A stretch of DNA of 64,000 bases from Myxococcales bacterium (GTDB lineage Bacteria; Myxococcota_A; Polyangia; Polyangiales; Polyangiaceae): NCBI GenBank assembly GCA_016703425.1, contig JADJCA010000009.1, forward strand, positions 434,001-498,000. The letters run 5' to 3'. The notes beneath the pieces are model-generated. The model made no database searches. It saw only the letters and a list, made by a program, of their open reading frames with translations, and was not told the origin of the DNA. How positions within the stretch are numbered: the stretch's first letter is position 1; each line of letters starts with the position of its first letter. Positions 7,289 through 16,723 of the stretch are shown here, in pieces. Position numbers and translations under genes: made by a program.

Positions 7289-9219
7289 CACGGAGCCTCC
7301 GTGGACAAGCGCGCCCACTCATTCAGGAGCGAGTCGACCTTGCGAGCCAGAACCTGTTCTTCGTGAGCCATGCTGGCGAGCTTCTCCCAATCGTCACCGG
7401 GGGCCTCCTTGAGCCTCGCACGAAGCTCGCCCAAAAGCTTCTCGCTCTCGGCGATGGCGCGTTCGAGCTCCCCCACGCGCTTCGTTCGGCGCTCCCGCTC
7501 CCGCGCTTCGCCCTTCTGGGCCTCGTGGGCGGCGCGTTTTTGGGCGTCGTCTTTGGGCGCCTCGACCTTTTCCTTCTCGCGGCGCGCCTTTTGAACCACC
7601 GCCGTCGGCGGCGGCGGCGGCGGCGCGTGCGCGCGCACGAAGTCCCGGAAGCCGCCGGGGAAGATCTCCACGTCTCCATCGCGGACGCTCACGATGCGCG
7701 TCGCCACGTTCTCGAGAAAGCGTCGGTCGTGCGAAACGAAGAGGACCGTCCCCTCGAAGCTGACGAGCGACTCTTCCAGGATTTCCGCCGCCGGGATGTC
7801 GAGATGGTTGGTCGGTTCGTCGAGGAACAAGAGATTGCGCGGCTCCAGCAGCAACTTGGCGAGGGCGAGGCGCGCGCACTCGCCGCCGGAGAAGCCGCCG
7901 ACGACGCGCAGCGGATCGTCGCCCCAGAAGCGAAAGCGCGCGAGGTATTGGCGCGCCGCCTCCACCGTGAAGTCGCCGCGAATGCGTCGCACCTCTTCGA
8001 CGGCGGTGTTTCCGCGATTGAGCTCGCCGAGGTGCTGATCGAACACGCCCTCTTCGAGATTCGTGCCTCGCTTCACGGTGCCGCGATCGGTTGGCGCGCC
8101 GCGACCCGTGAGCAGCTTGAGGAGCGTTGTCTTGCCGGCGCCGTTGGGGCCGACGACGCCAATGCGCTCGCCGCGACGCACGAGCAGATCGAAGGGGCGA
8201 AAGAGCTCGCGTTCGCCGCGCGACGCAGCGAGCCCCTTGGCTTCGAGGACAATGTCACCAGAGCGCGCCGCCGGCGCGAAGCGAAAGGCCACCTTCTCGG
8301 CGACCTGCCAGACGTCTTCGGGTCGTTCGAGCCGGTCGAGCTTCTCGAGCATCTTGCGGCGACTCTGGGCCTGCTTCGTCTTTTGCCCGGCGATGTTCCG
8401 ACGAATGAAATCTTCCGTCTTGGCGATCGTCGCTTGCTGACGCGACACGAGGGCCCGCTCACGTTCGAGGTCTTCGGCACGCAGGACGACGTATTCGCTG
8501 TAGCGGCACGGGTACGTGCGGAGGCCATGGGTCCCCAGCTCGAAGGTCTTGCTCGAGATGGCGTCGAGGAAGGCGCGATCGTGGGACACCACCAGCACGG
8601 CCGCGCGAAGGCGACCCAGGTAGTCCTCCAGCCACGAGATGGTGTCGAGATCGAGGTGGTTCGTCGGTTCGTCGAGCAAGAGCAGATCAGGCTTCTGCGC
8701 CAGGATGACGCCCAGGTGCAATCGCCCGCGCTCGCCGCCGGAGAGCGACGCGACGGGCCGCTCGAGATCGCGTTGGGAGAAGCCGAGCCGCGCGGCGATG
8801 ACCGACACCTCGCGCTCGAGCTCGTCGCCGTGCGTCAGGTGGTAGCGGTCCTGGAGCTCGGCGAGCCGGGCGAGATCGCGGGCCTCGCCGCTCGCGGCCG
8901 CGTGCGACGCCTCGTTCAAGGCGGCACGGAGCTCGGTCACCTCGCGGTAGCCGGAGAGGAACGCCGAGAGCACGTCGCCCTCCGCCGCGAGCTCGTGCGA
9001 CTGCCGGTAGTAACCGACGCGAACATCCTTTGCGACGACCACGGCGCCGCTGTCGGCTTGGAGCTCCTTGGCGACGAGCCGAAGCAGCGTGGACTTGCCG
9101 GCGCCGTTGGGTGCGACGAGCGCTGCGCGCTCCCCCATGGCGAGGTTGAACGTTATCCCCTCGAAGAGGAGATCGGCGCCGTAGCCAAAGCGAAGATCGG
9201 CGACCTGAAGGACCGTCAT
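7288..9219 (-). CDS. ABC-F family ATP-binding protein
   Basis: A 643-residue soluble protein with two ABC ATPase domains and no transmembrane segments. First domain: Walker A PNGAGKSTLLR near residue 37, signature LSGGERGRLHLG, Walker B LLLLDEPTNHLDLD. Second domain: Walker A PNGAGKTTLLK near residue 355, signature FSGGECARLALA, Walker B LLFLDEPTNHLD. A linker helix pair lies between them and a Lys/Glu-rich coiled coil forms the last 90 residues, as in the Uup subfamily. ABC-F proteins act on the ribosome. The ATG at 9219 was chosen because the longer frame adds a non-homologous Arg/Ser/Pro tract. The gene follows the FliI-like gene by 7 bases. Confidence 0.9.
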   Translation of the reverse strand: MTVLQVADLRFGYGADLLFEGITFNLAMGERAALVAPNGAGKSTLLRLVAKELQADSGAVVVAKDVRVGYYRQSHELAAEGDVLSAFLSGYREVTELRAALNEASHAAASGEARDLARLAELQDRYHLTHGDELEREVSVIAARLGFSQRDLERPVASLSGGERGRLHLGVILAQKPDLLLLDEPTNHLDLDTISWLEDYLGRLRAAVLVVSHDRAFLDAISSKTFELGTHGLRTYPCRYSEYVVLRAEDLERERALVSRQQATIAKTEDFIRRNIAGQKTKQAQSRRKMLEKLDRLERPEDVWQVAEKVAFRFAPAARSGDIVLEAKGLAASRGERELFRPFDLLVRRGERIGVVGPNGAGKTTLLKLLTGRGAPTDRGTVKRGTNLEEGVFDQHLGELNRGNTAVEEVRRIRGDFTVEAARQYLARFRFWGDDPLRVVGGFSGGECARLALAKLLLEPRNLLFLDEPTNHLDIPAAEILEESLVSFEGTVLFVSHDRRFLENVATRIVSVRDGDVEIFPGGFRDFVRAHAPPPPPPTAVVQKARREKEKVEAPKDDAQKRAAHEAQKGEARERERRTKRVGELERAIAESEKLLGELRARLKEAPGDDWEKLASMAHEEQVLARKVDSLLNEWARLSTEAP

Positions 9220-9226
9220 GAGGGCT

Positions 9227-10522
9227 CTAGCCGACGAGCCGCGTGAGGGCGTCGACGGTCGTCGCCAGCGCCGCCGTCTGGCGGGGGTCTTGCGCGAGAA
9301 ACGCTTCGATTCGGGGCATCCGTGACAGCGCGTCGTCGACGAGTCGGTCGCTTCCCTTGGCGTACGCGCCGAGGGTGATGAGGTCGCGCTTGGTCTCGTA
9401 GGCTCCGAGAAGCGTCCGGAGCTTGCGTGCGGCGTCACGATGCTCTGGCGACACGACCGTATCCATCACGCGGGAGAGCGACTGAAGCGCGTCGACGGCA
9501 GGGTAGCGACCGCGACCCGCGAGGGCTCGATCGAGCACGACGTGGCCGTCGAGAATGCCGCGCACTTCGTCGGCGATGGGCTCGTCGAGATCGCCGCCTT
9601 CGACGAGCACGGTGTAGATGGCTGTGATGGAGCCCCTGGCGGCGCGACCGGAGCGCTCGAGGAGGCGCGGCAGCATCGCGAAGACGCTCGGCGGATAGCC
9701 GCGCCGCGTCGGCGGCTCACCGGCGGCGAGGCCGATCTCGCGCTGCGCGCGCGCGTAGCGCGTGATCGAGTCGACGAGCAAGAGGACCCGCTTGCCTTCG
9801 TCGCGGAACGACTCAGCGATGGCCGTCGCCACCTCGGCGGCGCGTAGTCGCTCGAGCGCCGGCGCGTCGCTGGTGGCGACCACCACGACGCTCCGACGAA
9901 GGCCGTCTTGGCCGAGCGCCGTTTCGAGGAAATCGACGACCTCGCGGCCGCGCTCGCCGATGAGACCGACGACCACGACATCGGCTTCGGCGCCGCGCGC
10001 GATGGCGCCGAGGAGCGTGCTCTTGCCCACGCCGGAGCCGGCGAAGAGGCCGATGCGTTGGCCTTCGCCGAAGGTGGTAAGCGCATCGAGGACGCGAACC
10101 CCGGTGGCGAGCGACGCCGCGATGGGAGGACGCTCAAGGGCCGCCGGCGGTGCGCGCTCGACGCTGACGGAACGGCCGCTGATGGGCGGACCGCCGTCAA
10201 TGGGGCGGCCGAGGCCGTCGACGACGCGGCCCAAAAGGGCGCCGCCGACGACGACCGAGAGCGGGCCTCCCGTGGCCACCACTTCGTCGTCGGGGCCGAC
10301 GCCGGCGAGATCGCCGAGCGGCATCGCCACGGCTTCGCCGCCGGAGAAGCCGACGACCTGACACGAGAGTGGCTCGCCGCGGCGCTTGATGAGCACCACG
10401 TCGCCGATACGAGCACCGGGCAGCGTGAACCGCACCGCGAGGCCCGTGACCGCTTGGACGCGGCCGGTGACGGCGACGCTCGGCGTCGAGCGAAGCAACG
10501 CGGAGAGCGCCTCGCGATCCAT
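9227..10522 (-). CDS. FliI/SctN-type rotary ATPase, orphan
   Basis: A 431-residue ATPase of the flagellar/type III secretion export family. Landmarks are an N-terminal beta barrel, G-x-P-I-D-G-G at about residues 105-112, Walker A FAGSGVGKSTLLG near residue 162, IGERGREV, Walker B VLLLVDSITRYARAQREIG and the family signature EPPTRRGYPPSVFAMLPRLL. All residues expected for ATP hydrolysis are present. No other flagellar or type III secretion gene lies in the window, so its partner machinery must be encoded elsewhere or absent. The ATG overlaps the dnaJ stop (ATGA), which implies a shared transcript with a chaperone. It could be a relic or a component of the nonflagellar type III-like systems found in some myxobacteria. 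Confidence 0.88.
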   Translation of the reverse strand: MDREALSALLRSTPSVAVTGRVQAVTGLAVRFTLPGARIGDVVLIKRRGEPLSCQVVGFSGGEAVAMPLGDLAGVGPDDEVVATGGPLSVVVGGALLGRVVDGLGRPIDGGPPISGRSVSVERAPPAALERPPIAASLATGVRVLDALTTFGEGQRIGLFAGSGVGKSTLLGAIARGAEADVVVVGLIGERGREVVDFLETALGQDGLRRSVVVVATSDAPALERLRAAEVATAIAESFRDEGKRVLLLVDSITRYARAQREIGLAAGEPPTRRGYPPSVFAMLPRLLERSGRAARGSITAIYTVLVEGGDLDEPIADEVRGILDGHVVLDRALAGRGRYPAVDALQSLSRVMDTVVSPEHRDAARKLRTLLGAYETKRDLITLGAYAKGSDRLVDDALSRMPRIEAFLAQDPRQTAALATTVDALTRLVG

Positions 10523-11619
10523 CAGCCGCCGGCCGAGGCCTTCTTTCGTGGGGTGCCTTCGAGCTCCGCTTGCAGCTCGGCGAGGAGCTCCTTGGCCTTG
10601 GCGGAGAGCTTCTGCGGCACCTCGACCTGAATGGCCACCATGAAGGCTCCGCGGCCTCGCCCGTCGAGGCGGGGAATCCCCTGCCCTTTGAGCGTGAAGA
10701 CCGACCCCGGCTGCGTCCCTGCCGGCAGCGCGATCTCATGTTGGCCGCCGTCACCGTCTTCGGCGCGCAGCGCCGGGACCCGCAGCTTGGCGCCCATGGC
10801 GGCGTCGCAGAAGCTCACTTGAACGCGGCTGATGACGTCGACGCCGTCGCGCTCGAAGCGCGGATCGTCTTCGACCTCTACCTCGACGTAGAGATCGCCC
10901 GGTGGCCCGCCGCCTTGCGCTGCGATGCCTTGCCCTTGCACGCGGAGCCGTTGGCCGCTGTCGATGCCGGCGGGGAAGCCGACCACCACCGTGTGCGGCT
11001 TGGCCACGACGCCCTCGCCGCCGCATGGCTTGCACGCGTTGCGAATCGTTTGGCCGCGGCCTTGGCATCGCGGGCACGGCGCCGTGAACATGACGAAGCC
11101 GCGGGCGTTGGAGATTTGCCCGGTGCCGCGGCATTGACTGCATTGTTCGGGCTTTGAGCCGGCGGCGGCGCCGGAGCCGCTGCACTCGTCGCAGCGGGCT
11201 GGAGTTTGGACCGTGACCTCGCGCTTGCAGCCGAAGGCGGCCTCACTGAGCGTGAGCCGCTGCTGCACGCGGATGTCGGCGCCGCGGCGGACGCCACCGA
11301 AGCCCCCGAAGCCGCCCCCCGAGAACATCTCGGAGAAGAGGTCCTGCATGTGCGAGAACACGTCACCGGCGTTACTGAAGCCGCCGCGGCCCTCGAGACC
11401 TTCGTGGCCGAAGCGATCGAAGATCTCCTTCTTCTCGGGGTCCGAGAGGACCTGGTAGGCCTCGTTGACGAGCTTGAACTGGGCCTCCGCGGCGGCGTTG
11501 CCGGGGTTTCGGTCCGGGTGATGCTTGAGCGCCTCCTTCTTGTAGGCGCGCCGCACCTCGTCGGCCGAGGCCGATTGCGTGACACCGAGGACCTCGTAGG
11601 AGTTCGGCTTGTCCGACAT
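10522..11619 (-). CDS. dnaJ: DnaJ-type co-chaperone
   Basis: A 365-residue type I Hsp40 that stimulates DnaK ATP hydrolysis and binds unfolded clients. J domain: residues 1-70 with the HPD tripeptide in LKHHPDRNPG. A Gly/Phe-rich stretch follows (FSGGGFGGFGG, about 98-108). Four zinc-binding repeats CDECSGSG, CSQCRGTG, CPRCQGRG and CKPCGGEG lie at about 145-205. C-terminal substrate domains I/II include LPAGTQPGSVFTLKGQGIP. Length is typical. No dnaK or grpE is adjacent. It heads an operon with the FliI-like ATPase and the ABC-F gene. Confidence 0.92.
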   Translation of the reverse strand: MSDKPNSYEVLGVTQSASADEVRRAYKKEALKHHPDRNPGNAAAEAQFKLVNEAYQVLSDPEKKEIFDRFGHEGLEGRGGFSNAGDVFSHMQDLFSEMFSGGGFGGFGGVRRGADIRVQQRLTLSEAAFGCKREVTVQTPARCDECSGSGAAAGSKPEQCSQCRGTGQISNARGFVMFTAPCPRCQGRGQTIRNACKPCGGEGVVAKPHTVVVGFPAGIDSGQRLRVQGQGIAAQGGGPPGDLYVEVEVEDDPRFERDGVDVISRVQVSFCDAAMGAKLRVPALRAEDGDGGQHEIALPAGTQPGSVFTLKGQGIPRLDGRGRGAFMVAIQVEVPQKLSAKAKELLAELQAELEGTPRKKASAGG

Positions 11620-11726
11620 GCGTTCCTGGTGCCCTGAATCCGTGGAATCGGAGAGACGGTAGGACGGTCAACGTCCCCAACCGGCAGCTTGGCGTGGGCG
11701 CCAAGGTAAGGTTGCCGCGGCCCGTG

Positions 11727-13385
11727 TCAACGGCCTAGCTCATCGGACTTTGCGGGAGCGGACCGCTCGGCGAGGGCCCCCTCGGCGCGAACGCGCGCCT
11801 CGTGCTCTTGCCGGAACGCCTGGCGCAACATCTCGAGCTCGTCCCGGAGGCGCCCCAGCTCGTCGTTTGCGCTCGTGGCGGGCGGCGTCGCGGCTGCGCC
11901 CTCGGCTGTGCCCAAAGATGGCGTCGTCTCGGGCGAAGGCTGCGGCGCCTGCTGCGACGCTTGTGCGTTCGCGAGAGAAAGCTCGTCGATGCGCCAGCGG
12001 AGCGCTTGCAGCTCGCCTTCGCGACGCGCCGCATCGAGCGACAGGGCCTCGAGGGTCGCGTGGAGGCGAGCCCGCTCTTCTTGTGCCATCGCCGAGGGCG
12101 CGTTGCTGCCGGTGGCGACCGGAGACACCACCGTCGCCGGGCCTGCCGACGACGGAACGCGAGGTTCGCCGTGCTGAAGCGTCTCGAAGCGCAGGAGCAG
12201 CTCTTTCACCATGCGATCACGCCGCAAGAGCTCGGTCTCGAGCGCGTGAACGGCGCGACCCCGCTCTCGGAGCGCCTCTTCAAGCGCCTCCAGTTCGAGA
12301 CCGTGGACCTCGGTCGCGATGGCGAGCTCGGCGTCGAGCGCCTCGGCGACCATGGTCGACTGCTCGGCGCGAACCGAGAGCGACTCGATCTCCGCGAGCC
12401 GCGCGAGGGCCGGTTCGAGCTCGGCGAGCTGGGCCGCGGCGGCGCGAAACTTGTCCGTCTGCTCGGCGAGCGCTCGCTCCACTTCGCGGCCCCGGGAGGC
12501 GAGCTGGCGCCGCTCTTCATCGGCGCCGGCGAGCGCGGCTTCGGCCTTCTGAAGCGCGTCGGTGCGCCGCGAGAGCTCTTGCTCCGCGCGCCGCTGCGCG
12601 CCCTCGGCGAGGCTCGAGCGCTGGCGCTCTTCGTCGAGCTGACTCTCGAGGACCTCGGCGCGCAGTCGCGCGGTGGCGAGCTCCGCCCGGTGGTGATCGG
12701 TCTCCGCGGCGCGCTCGCGAGCCGCCGCGGCGGCGCGCTCCTGTTGCGCCGTGTCGCGCGCCGGCGCAGCCTCAACGGCGACGTCTTCGTCGTCGCGACG
12801 CTGGACGATGACGTAGGGCCTGAGGACCGCCGGTCCGCCGACGGCGAGAAAGAATGTGGGGGGGACCTCGCCGGCGAGCTGCGTGTCGACGGTGACGTCC
12901 GCGGCGGCGTCCTCCTCGCCCAGCACGGCAAGCGCATCCCCGCGGAACGGGACCTGCCCCACCATGCGGACGTCGGGCCACTGGGCGAGAACCGCGTCAT
13001 AAAATTCGTAATACCCGACGGCACCGTCGGCGCTCGCACCAAAGACCCCGAGCCCCGTAGGCCCCACGAGGCGCCGCACCGCCATCATGCCGTCGTCGAG
13101 ATCGGCGAAGGCGCTGACGTCGGGCACAATCACCAGCTCGATCACGCCTTGCCGCGACGTGCCCCCCAAGGCCGAGGTGAGCTCGCTCATGGGGTGCACA
13201 ACGACGTCGTCGGCCGCCGCATCGGGGCCGTCCTCGTACGCGTGAGCGGCGCGTGCCCCGGCCTCGAGGAGCACGTCGGCGAGCGCCGCGGCGCCCGGGC
13301 CCACGACAGCGACGCGCCTCCGTAGAGCGAGCGGCTCGAGGTAGGCGGACAGGGTGGCGTGTTGCCTTTGGCGCTTCTCGTTCAT
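11727..13385 (-). CDS. coiled-coil protein with N-terminal Rossmann-like domain
   Basis: A 552-residue protein. Residues 15-190 look like a class I methyltransferase-like fold: RRRVAVVGPGAAALADVLLE resembles SAM-binding motif I, and ELVIVPDVSAF and GLGVFGASADGAVGYYEFYDA follow as beta/alpha units. Catalytic capacity is doubtful because the motif I glycine pattern is atypical. Residues of about 225-480 are a long Ala/Glu/Arg/Gln coiled coil (for example EERQRSSLAEGAQRRAEQEL). A Pro/Ala-rich linker and a short helix end it. The ATG at 13385 follows the previous gene by 76 bases and excludes an Arg-rich upstream tract. The domain order recalls myxobacterial polarity or motility scaffolds with a degenerate N-terminal signalling domain, but identity is not established. 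Confidence 0.75.
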   Translation of the reverse strand: MNEKRQRQHATLSAYLEPLALRRRVAVVGPGAAALADVLLEAGARAAHAYEDGPDAAADDVVVHPMSELTSALGGTSRQGVIELVIVPDVSAFADLDDGMMAVRRLVGPTGLGVFGASADGAVGYYEFYDAVLAQWPDVRMVGQVPFRGDALAVLGEEDAAADVTVDTQLAGEVPPTFFLAVGGPAVLRPYVIVQRRDDEDVAVEAAPARDTAQQERAAAAARERAAETDHHRAELATARLRAEVLESQLDEERQRSSLAEGAQRRAEQELSRRTDALQKAEAALAGADEERRQLASRGREVERALAEQTDKFRAAAAQLAELEPALARLAEIESLSVRAEQSTMVAEALDAELAIATEVHGLELEALEEALRERGRAVHALETELLRRDRMVKELLLRFETLQHGEPRVPSSAGPATVVSPVATGSNAPSAMAQEERARLHATLEALSLDAARREGELQALRWRIDELSLANAQASQQAPQPSPETTPSLGTAEGAAATPPATSANDELGRLRDELEMLRQAFRQEHEARVRAEGALAERSAPAKSDELGR

Positions 13386-13461
13386 CGCAGGGTTCCGCGG
13401 CCGAAGCCTGGCGCCTGGCGCCTGGCGGGAGAGGCAGCCTATCGCAATCCGCGCGGTTTCG

Positions 13462-15393
13462 TCAGGCCACGGCGGGCGCCGTCGGCGGCGGGCTGGCATC
13501 CGCGGGCGCGCCCCATCCAAAGCGCAAAAGGCCGCGCCGCTCCTGGGGCAACGACGCCGCTTCGCCGCTCGCGACCTGCCGCTGCGCAGTTTCCAGGCCT
13601 TCGCGCCGCTCTGCGAGCAGCTCCGTCAGGTGGCCGGCGAGGGCGCAGGCCGCGCCGAGCGACGGCGTCTCGGGCGCGAAGATGAGGACGCGTTGCTCCT
13701 CGACGCGGCCTATGGACGCGACGAGCGGGAGCGGCTCCGAGGCGCGTTCCGGGGAGGCCGCCGGCGACGCGGCGCCTCGGTGAACGGCGAAAGCGAGCTT
13801 GCGGGCAGCCGCCGAGTCTTCGCGGACGCGTACCAAGAGTTCCACGGCGCCATCGCGCTCCGCGAGCTCGAGGGCCAAGAGCCCCGGCATCGGGCTGCCC
13901 AGGACGACGCGCAGCCGGAGCTCATCGGCGCGAGAGCCGCCCTTCGGGACGCGCCCGAAGGGAACGATCTTGAGGCCTCGGCTGCGGAGCTTGCGCGCGA
14001 GAATGCGGAGCCTTTCCCAAGCGACCGGATCGGGAACCCAAAGGGCCGCAATCATCGTCGCGACGACGAGCGCCACGGGCAACGGATCGCCAATCGCCAT
14101 CATCGGCGCCTCACCGCGCGCGGAAGCGACGACCAGGAGCGTCAACATGAGGAGCGTCACGAGGAGCGCCGCCACGCCGCGAAGCGAGCTCGCTTCGAAG
14201 AGCGACCGCGTCGGCTCCGGCAGCGCCTCGCGAGAGCGAAGCGGCAACCAGTCGGCGCCTCCGCGCACCGTCGGCGCCTCCGCCGGCGCGCGCACGAGCA
14301 AGAGCGCGCTCGCGGCAACCACGAGAGCCGCAGAGGCCGCGTGCCCCGATTGCGAGAGACCGGTCGCGACCCCCGAGCCGCCCGCGACCAGGAACGGTTG
14401 GACGGTGTGGACGATCTTCGCAGCCCGCGGCGACGACCACGGGAGGAGCAAGAGGCGCTGCGTCGTGGCCTGGCCAGCGGCGCGGGCTCGGTTGCGGAGC
14501 CAGGCGAGGGCAAAGACCAAGAGGGCCACCGCGCAGGGCAGCAGCTCCGCGCGCGACGACTCGCTCGATGCGGCGTTCGCCGCGGCGGGCGGCGCATGCC
14601 CTCCGACAGCACCGGCCGAAGGCGCGCTCCCACGACGAGCCCCCGGCAGCGCACGCGGATCGACGCGAATCTCCCAGCGGGCGGCTTCACCCCTCGCGAC
14701 GCGCGGCCGCACGAGCTCGACTTCGTCGCGCGTCGCGGTGCGGCGTAGCGTGTGCATCATCGACCCAACGGCCGGCTGGCCGTCGGTGACTTCCCCGCGC
14801 CCCTCGGCCACGCGCGGCTCCGTTGGCGCCGCCGGCAGATCGAAGACGACGCGCATGCCGTCGACCCCCTCCGACATCGGCGGGCTCGTCCAGCCGAGCC
14901 GATAGAGGACGCCGTCCTTTTCGAGCGCGTCGCCCTTCGCGAGGTCCGTCCTAAGCGCGAATCGAAGCGTGTAACTTCCACGTTTAAGCCCCTTCTCTTC
15001 CAGCGGCTCGAGGCGGAGCGTCCCGTCGTCTTTGGCGACGACCCGCGCGCCAATGACGCGGCCGTCCTCCGCCTGAAAGGCGGCGGCGTTTCCAGCGGCG
15101 TCGAGGATCGACTCGGCGTTCTGCGCTGCGCCCTTAAACTCCAACGAACGAAGCGCGCCGCCGCTCACCCGGAGGCCCAGCGTGTGCTCGATGGACGCGA
15201 CGGCCTCCGCGGCGACGTGGACCTTCACGTCGTAGGAGCTGATGTGAAGCGTCGTCGCCAAGACGATGGGCGCGGCCGGTCCGGCGGCGGGAGCCGACAC
15301 CGGTGAAGCGGGGCGACCGGGTTTCGGCGCGGCCGTAGCCGTTCCCGCCAGCCCGAGGCAAAAAAGCGCGATGGAAACGAACCCGATCCGCAC
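13462..15393 (-). CDS. multi-spanning membrane protein of unknown function
   Basis: A 643-residue protein. The GTG at 15393 gives a clean signal peptide (RIGFVSIALFCLGLAGTATA then AP); a longer frame upstream is low-complexity and was rejected. Residues 35-260 are a beta-rich extracytoplasmic region. Hydrophobic helices follow: ELLPCAVALLVFALAWL near residue 290, a second pair ending AALVVAASALLLVRA, and LLVTLLMLTLLVVASA plus PVALVVATMIAALWV near 420-470. The C-terminal 170 residues are soluble and probably cytoplasmic. No enzyme motif was recognised. It is divergent from the kynureninase-like gene (75-base gap) and upstream of the coiled-coil gene on the same strand. Confidence 0.75.
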   Translation of the reverse strand: MRIGFVSIALFCLGLAGTATAAPKPGRPASPVSAPAAGPAAPIVLATTLHISSYDVKVHVAAEAVASIEHTLGLRVSGGALRSLEFKGAAQNAESILDAAGNAAAFQAEDGRVIGARVVAKDDGTLRLEPLEEKGLKRGSYTLRFALRTDLAKGDALEKDGVLYRLGWTSPPMSEGVDGMRVVFDLPAAPTEPRVAEGRGEVTDGQPAVGSMMHTLRRTATRDEVELVRPRVARGEAARWEIRVDPRALPGARRGSAPSAGAVGGHAPPAAANAASSESSRAELLPCAVALLVFALAWLRNRARAAGQATTQRLLLLPWSSPRAAKIVHTVQPFLVAGGSGVATGLSQSGHAASAALVVAASALLLVRAPAEAPTVRGGADWLPLRSREALPEPTRSLFEASSLRGVAALLVTLLMLTLLVVASARGEAPMMAIGDPLPVALVVATMIAALWVPDPVAWERLRILARKLRSRGLKIVPFGRVPKGGSRADELRLRVVLGSPMPGLLALELAERDGAVELLVRVREDSAAARKLAFAVHRGAASPAASPERASEPLPLVASIGRVEEQRVLIFAPETPSLGAACALAGHLTELLAERREGLETAQRQVASGEAASLPQERRGLLRFGWGAPADASPPPTAPAVA

Positions 15394-15468
15394 GCACCCA
15401 CATCTACCCACCCGCGCCGTCGCGGCCAAATTTCGGGGCCGTTTGCGCGCGCGTGTAGGCTGACGGCG

Positions 15469-16635
15469 ATGCCGCGAGCGAGTTACAAGCGCTTCTTCCG
15501 CCGCTTTCTCGATGCCGGAGGCCCTCGCCTCCACTTCGCGGCGCACAGCCATCACCTCTGGCCCGACGTCAGCTTCGACGCGCAGGCGCAGGCGTGGCTC
15601 GACGCCGCCACGCACGTCGATCAGAAGTGGGACGTCATCTTTGGCAAGCTCTGGCCGCGCGCGCAAGCGCACGTGGCTCGCGTCCTCGACCTCCCCGACG
15701 CGGCCACCGTCGCCTTCGCGCCGAGCACGCACGAGCTCGTGGTGCGACTCCTGTCGTCGCTCGACGCACCGAAGCCGCGCGTCCTCACGACCGACAGCGA
15801 GTTTCACTCGTTCTCAAGGCAAGCGCGGCGCCTGGAAGAGAGCGGCGACCTTGCGGTCACGCGCGTGCCGGTGCGCGAGCCGCAGACCTTCGTGGCGCGC
15901 TTTGCGGAGGCTGCGAGCAGCCAGCCGTTCGACCTCATCTTCTTGAGCCACGTGTTCTTCGACTCAGGGCACGTGACAGAGCCGCTCGAGCGCATCGTCT
16001 CGTCGGTGCGGGACGACAAGACCGTCGTGGTCATCGATGGCTACCACGCGTTCATGGCCCTCCCGACGTCGCTGCGTGAGCTAGCGCCGCGCATCTTCTA
16101 CGTGGCCGGCGGGTACAAGTACGCCATGAGCGGCGAAGGCGTGTGCTTCTTGCATGCTCCACCCGGCTACGCGGAGCGGCCGCGAAACACGGGGTGGTTC
16201 GCCGCCTTCGGTGCGCTCGCGAGCGCTGGCGGCGGCGTGGACTACGCGCCCGGTGGCGGCCGCTTTCTGGGAGCGACGTTCGATCCGACCGCGCTTTACC
16301 GCTTCGTGGCCGTCATGGATTGGCTCGAGCGCGAGGGCCTCAGCGTCGAGGTCATCGACGCCCACGTGCGCCACCTCGAAGAGCGCTTCATCGAAGCGCT
16401 CGACGCGGCGGCCCTTCCGATTTCGTCGCGCGATCTGACGAGCTCCCTGGACCACAAGCAGCGCGCACACTTCCTGTCGTTCGAGACGCCACGCGCGAAG
16501 GCGCACTACGACAAGCTCCTCGCGGCGGGCGTCGTCACCGACGTTCGCGGCGATCGCCTGCGCATCGGCTTCGGCCTCTACCACGATGACGAAGACGTCT
16601 TAGCGCTCATCGAGCGCATGCGCGCGTGTGGGTAG
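15469..16635 (+). CDS. kynureninase-like PLP-dependent enzyme (aminotransferase class V fold)
   Basis: A 388-residue PLP enzyme. Visible family features are AAHSHHLWPDVSFDAQ near the N-terminus, FAPSTHELVVRLLSS (phosphate-binding loop), VVVIDGYHAFMALP with the PLP-pairing Asp and a His two residues on, and GGYKYAMSGEGVCFL, whose Lys is the likely Schiff-base lysine. The C-terminal domain ends in LRIGFGLYHDDEDV. Kynureninase cleaves kynurenine to anthranilate, but other C-C lyases and desulfurases share the fold. No other kynurenine-pathway gene is nearby. It lies 570 bases before the RiPP cluster on the same strand; involvement in that pathway is possible but unsupported. Confidence 0.8.
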   Translation: MPRASYKRFFRRFLDAGGPRLHFAAHSHHLWPDVSFDAQAQAWLDAATHVDQKWDVIFGKLWPRAQAHVARVLDLPDAATVAFAPSTHELVVRLLSSLDAPKPRVLTTDSEFHSFSRQARRLEESGDLAVTRVPVREPQTFVARFAEAASSQPFDLIFLSHVFFDSGHVTEPLERIVSSVRDDKTVVVIDGYHAFMALPTSLRELAPRIFYVAGGYKYAMSGEGVCFLHAPPGYAERPRNTGWFAAFGALASAGGGVDYAPGGGRFLGATFDPTALYRFVAVMDWLEREGLSVEVIDAHVRHLEERFIEALDAAALPISSRDLTSSLDHKQRAHFLSFETPRAKAHYDKLLAAGVVTDVRGDRLRIGFGLYHDDEDVLALIERMRACG

Positions 16636-16723
16636 CGACCTCAATGGCGCGAAGCGTCGCCACTTCTCGGTGGGCAGCCGCGCCGCATCGGTGAAGGATG
16701 AGTGGGCGAACCACCGGGGAGGC

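Noticed and set aside
7363..9246. A 627-codon frame antisense to the ABC-F gene
   Set aside because: The sense strand carries all ABC-F motifs; the antisense translation has no recognisable domain.
15469..16635. Including the kynureninase-like gene in the RiPP cluster
   Set aside because: A 570-base gap with a decayed gene separates them and no kynurenine-type residue (Trp) occurs in the core peptide.
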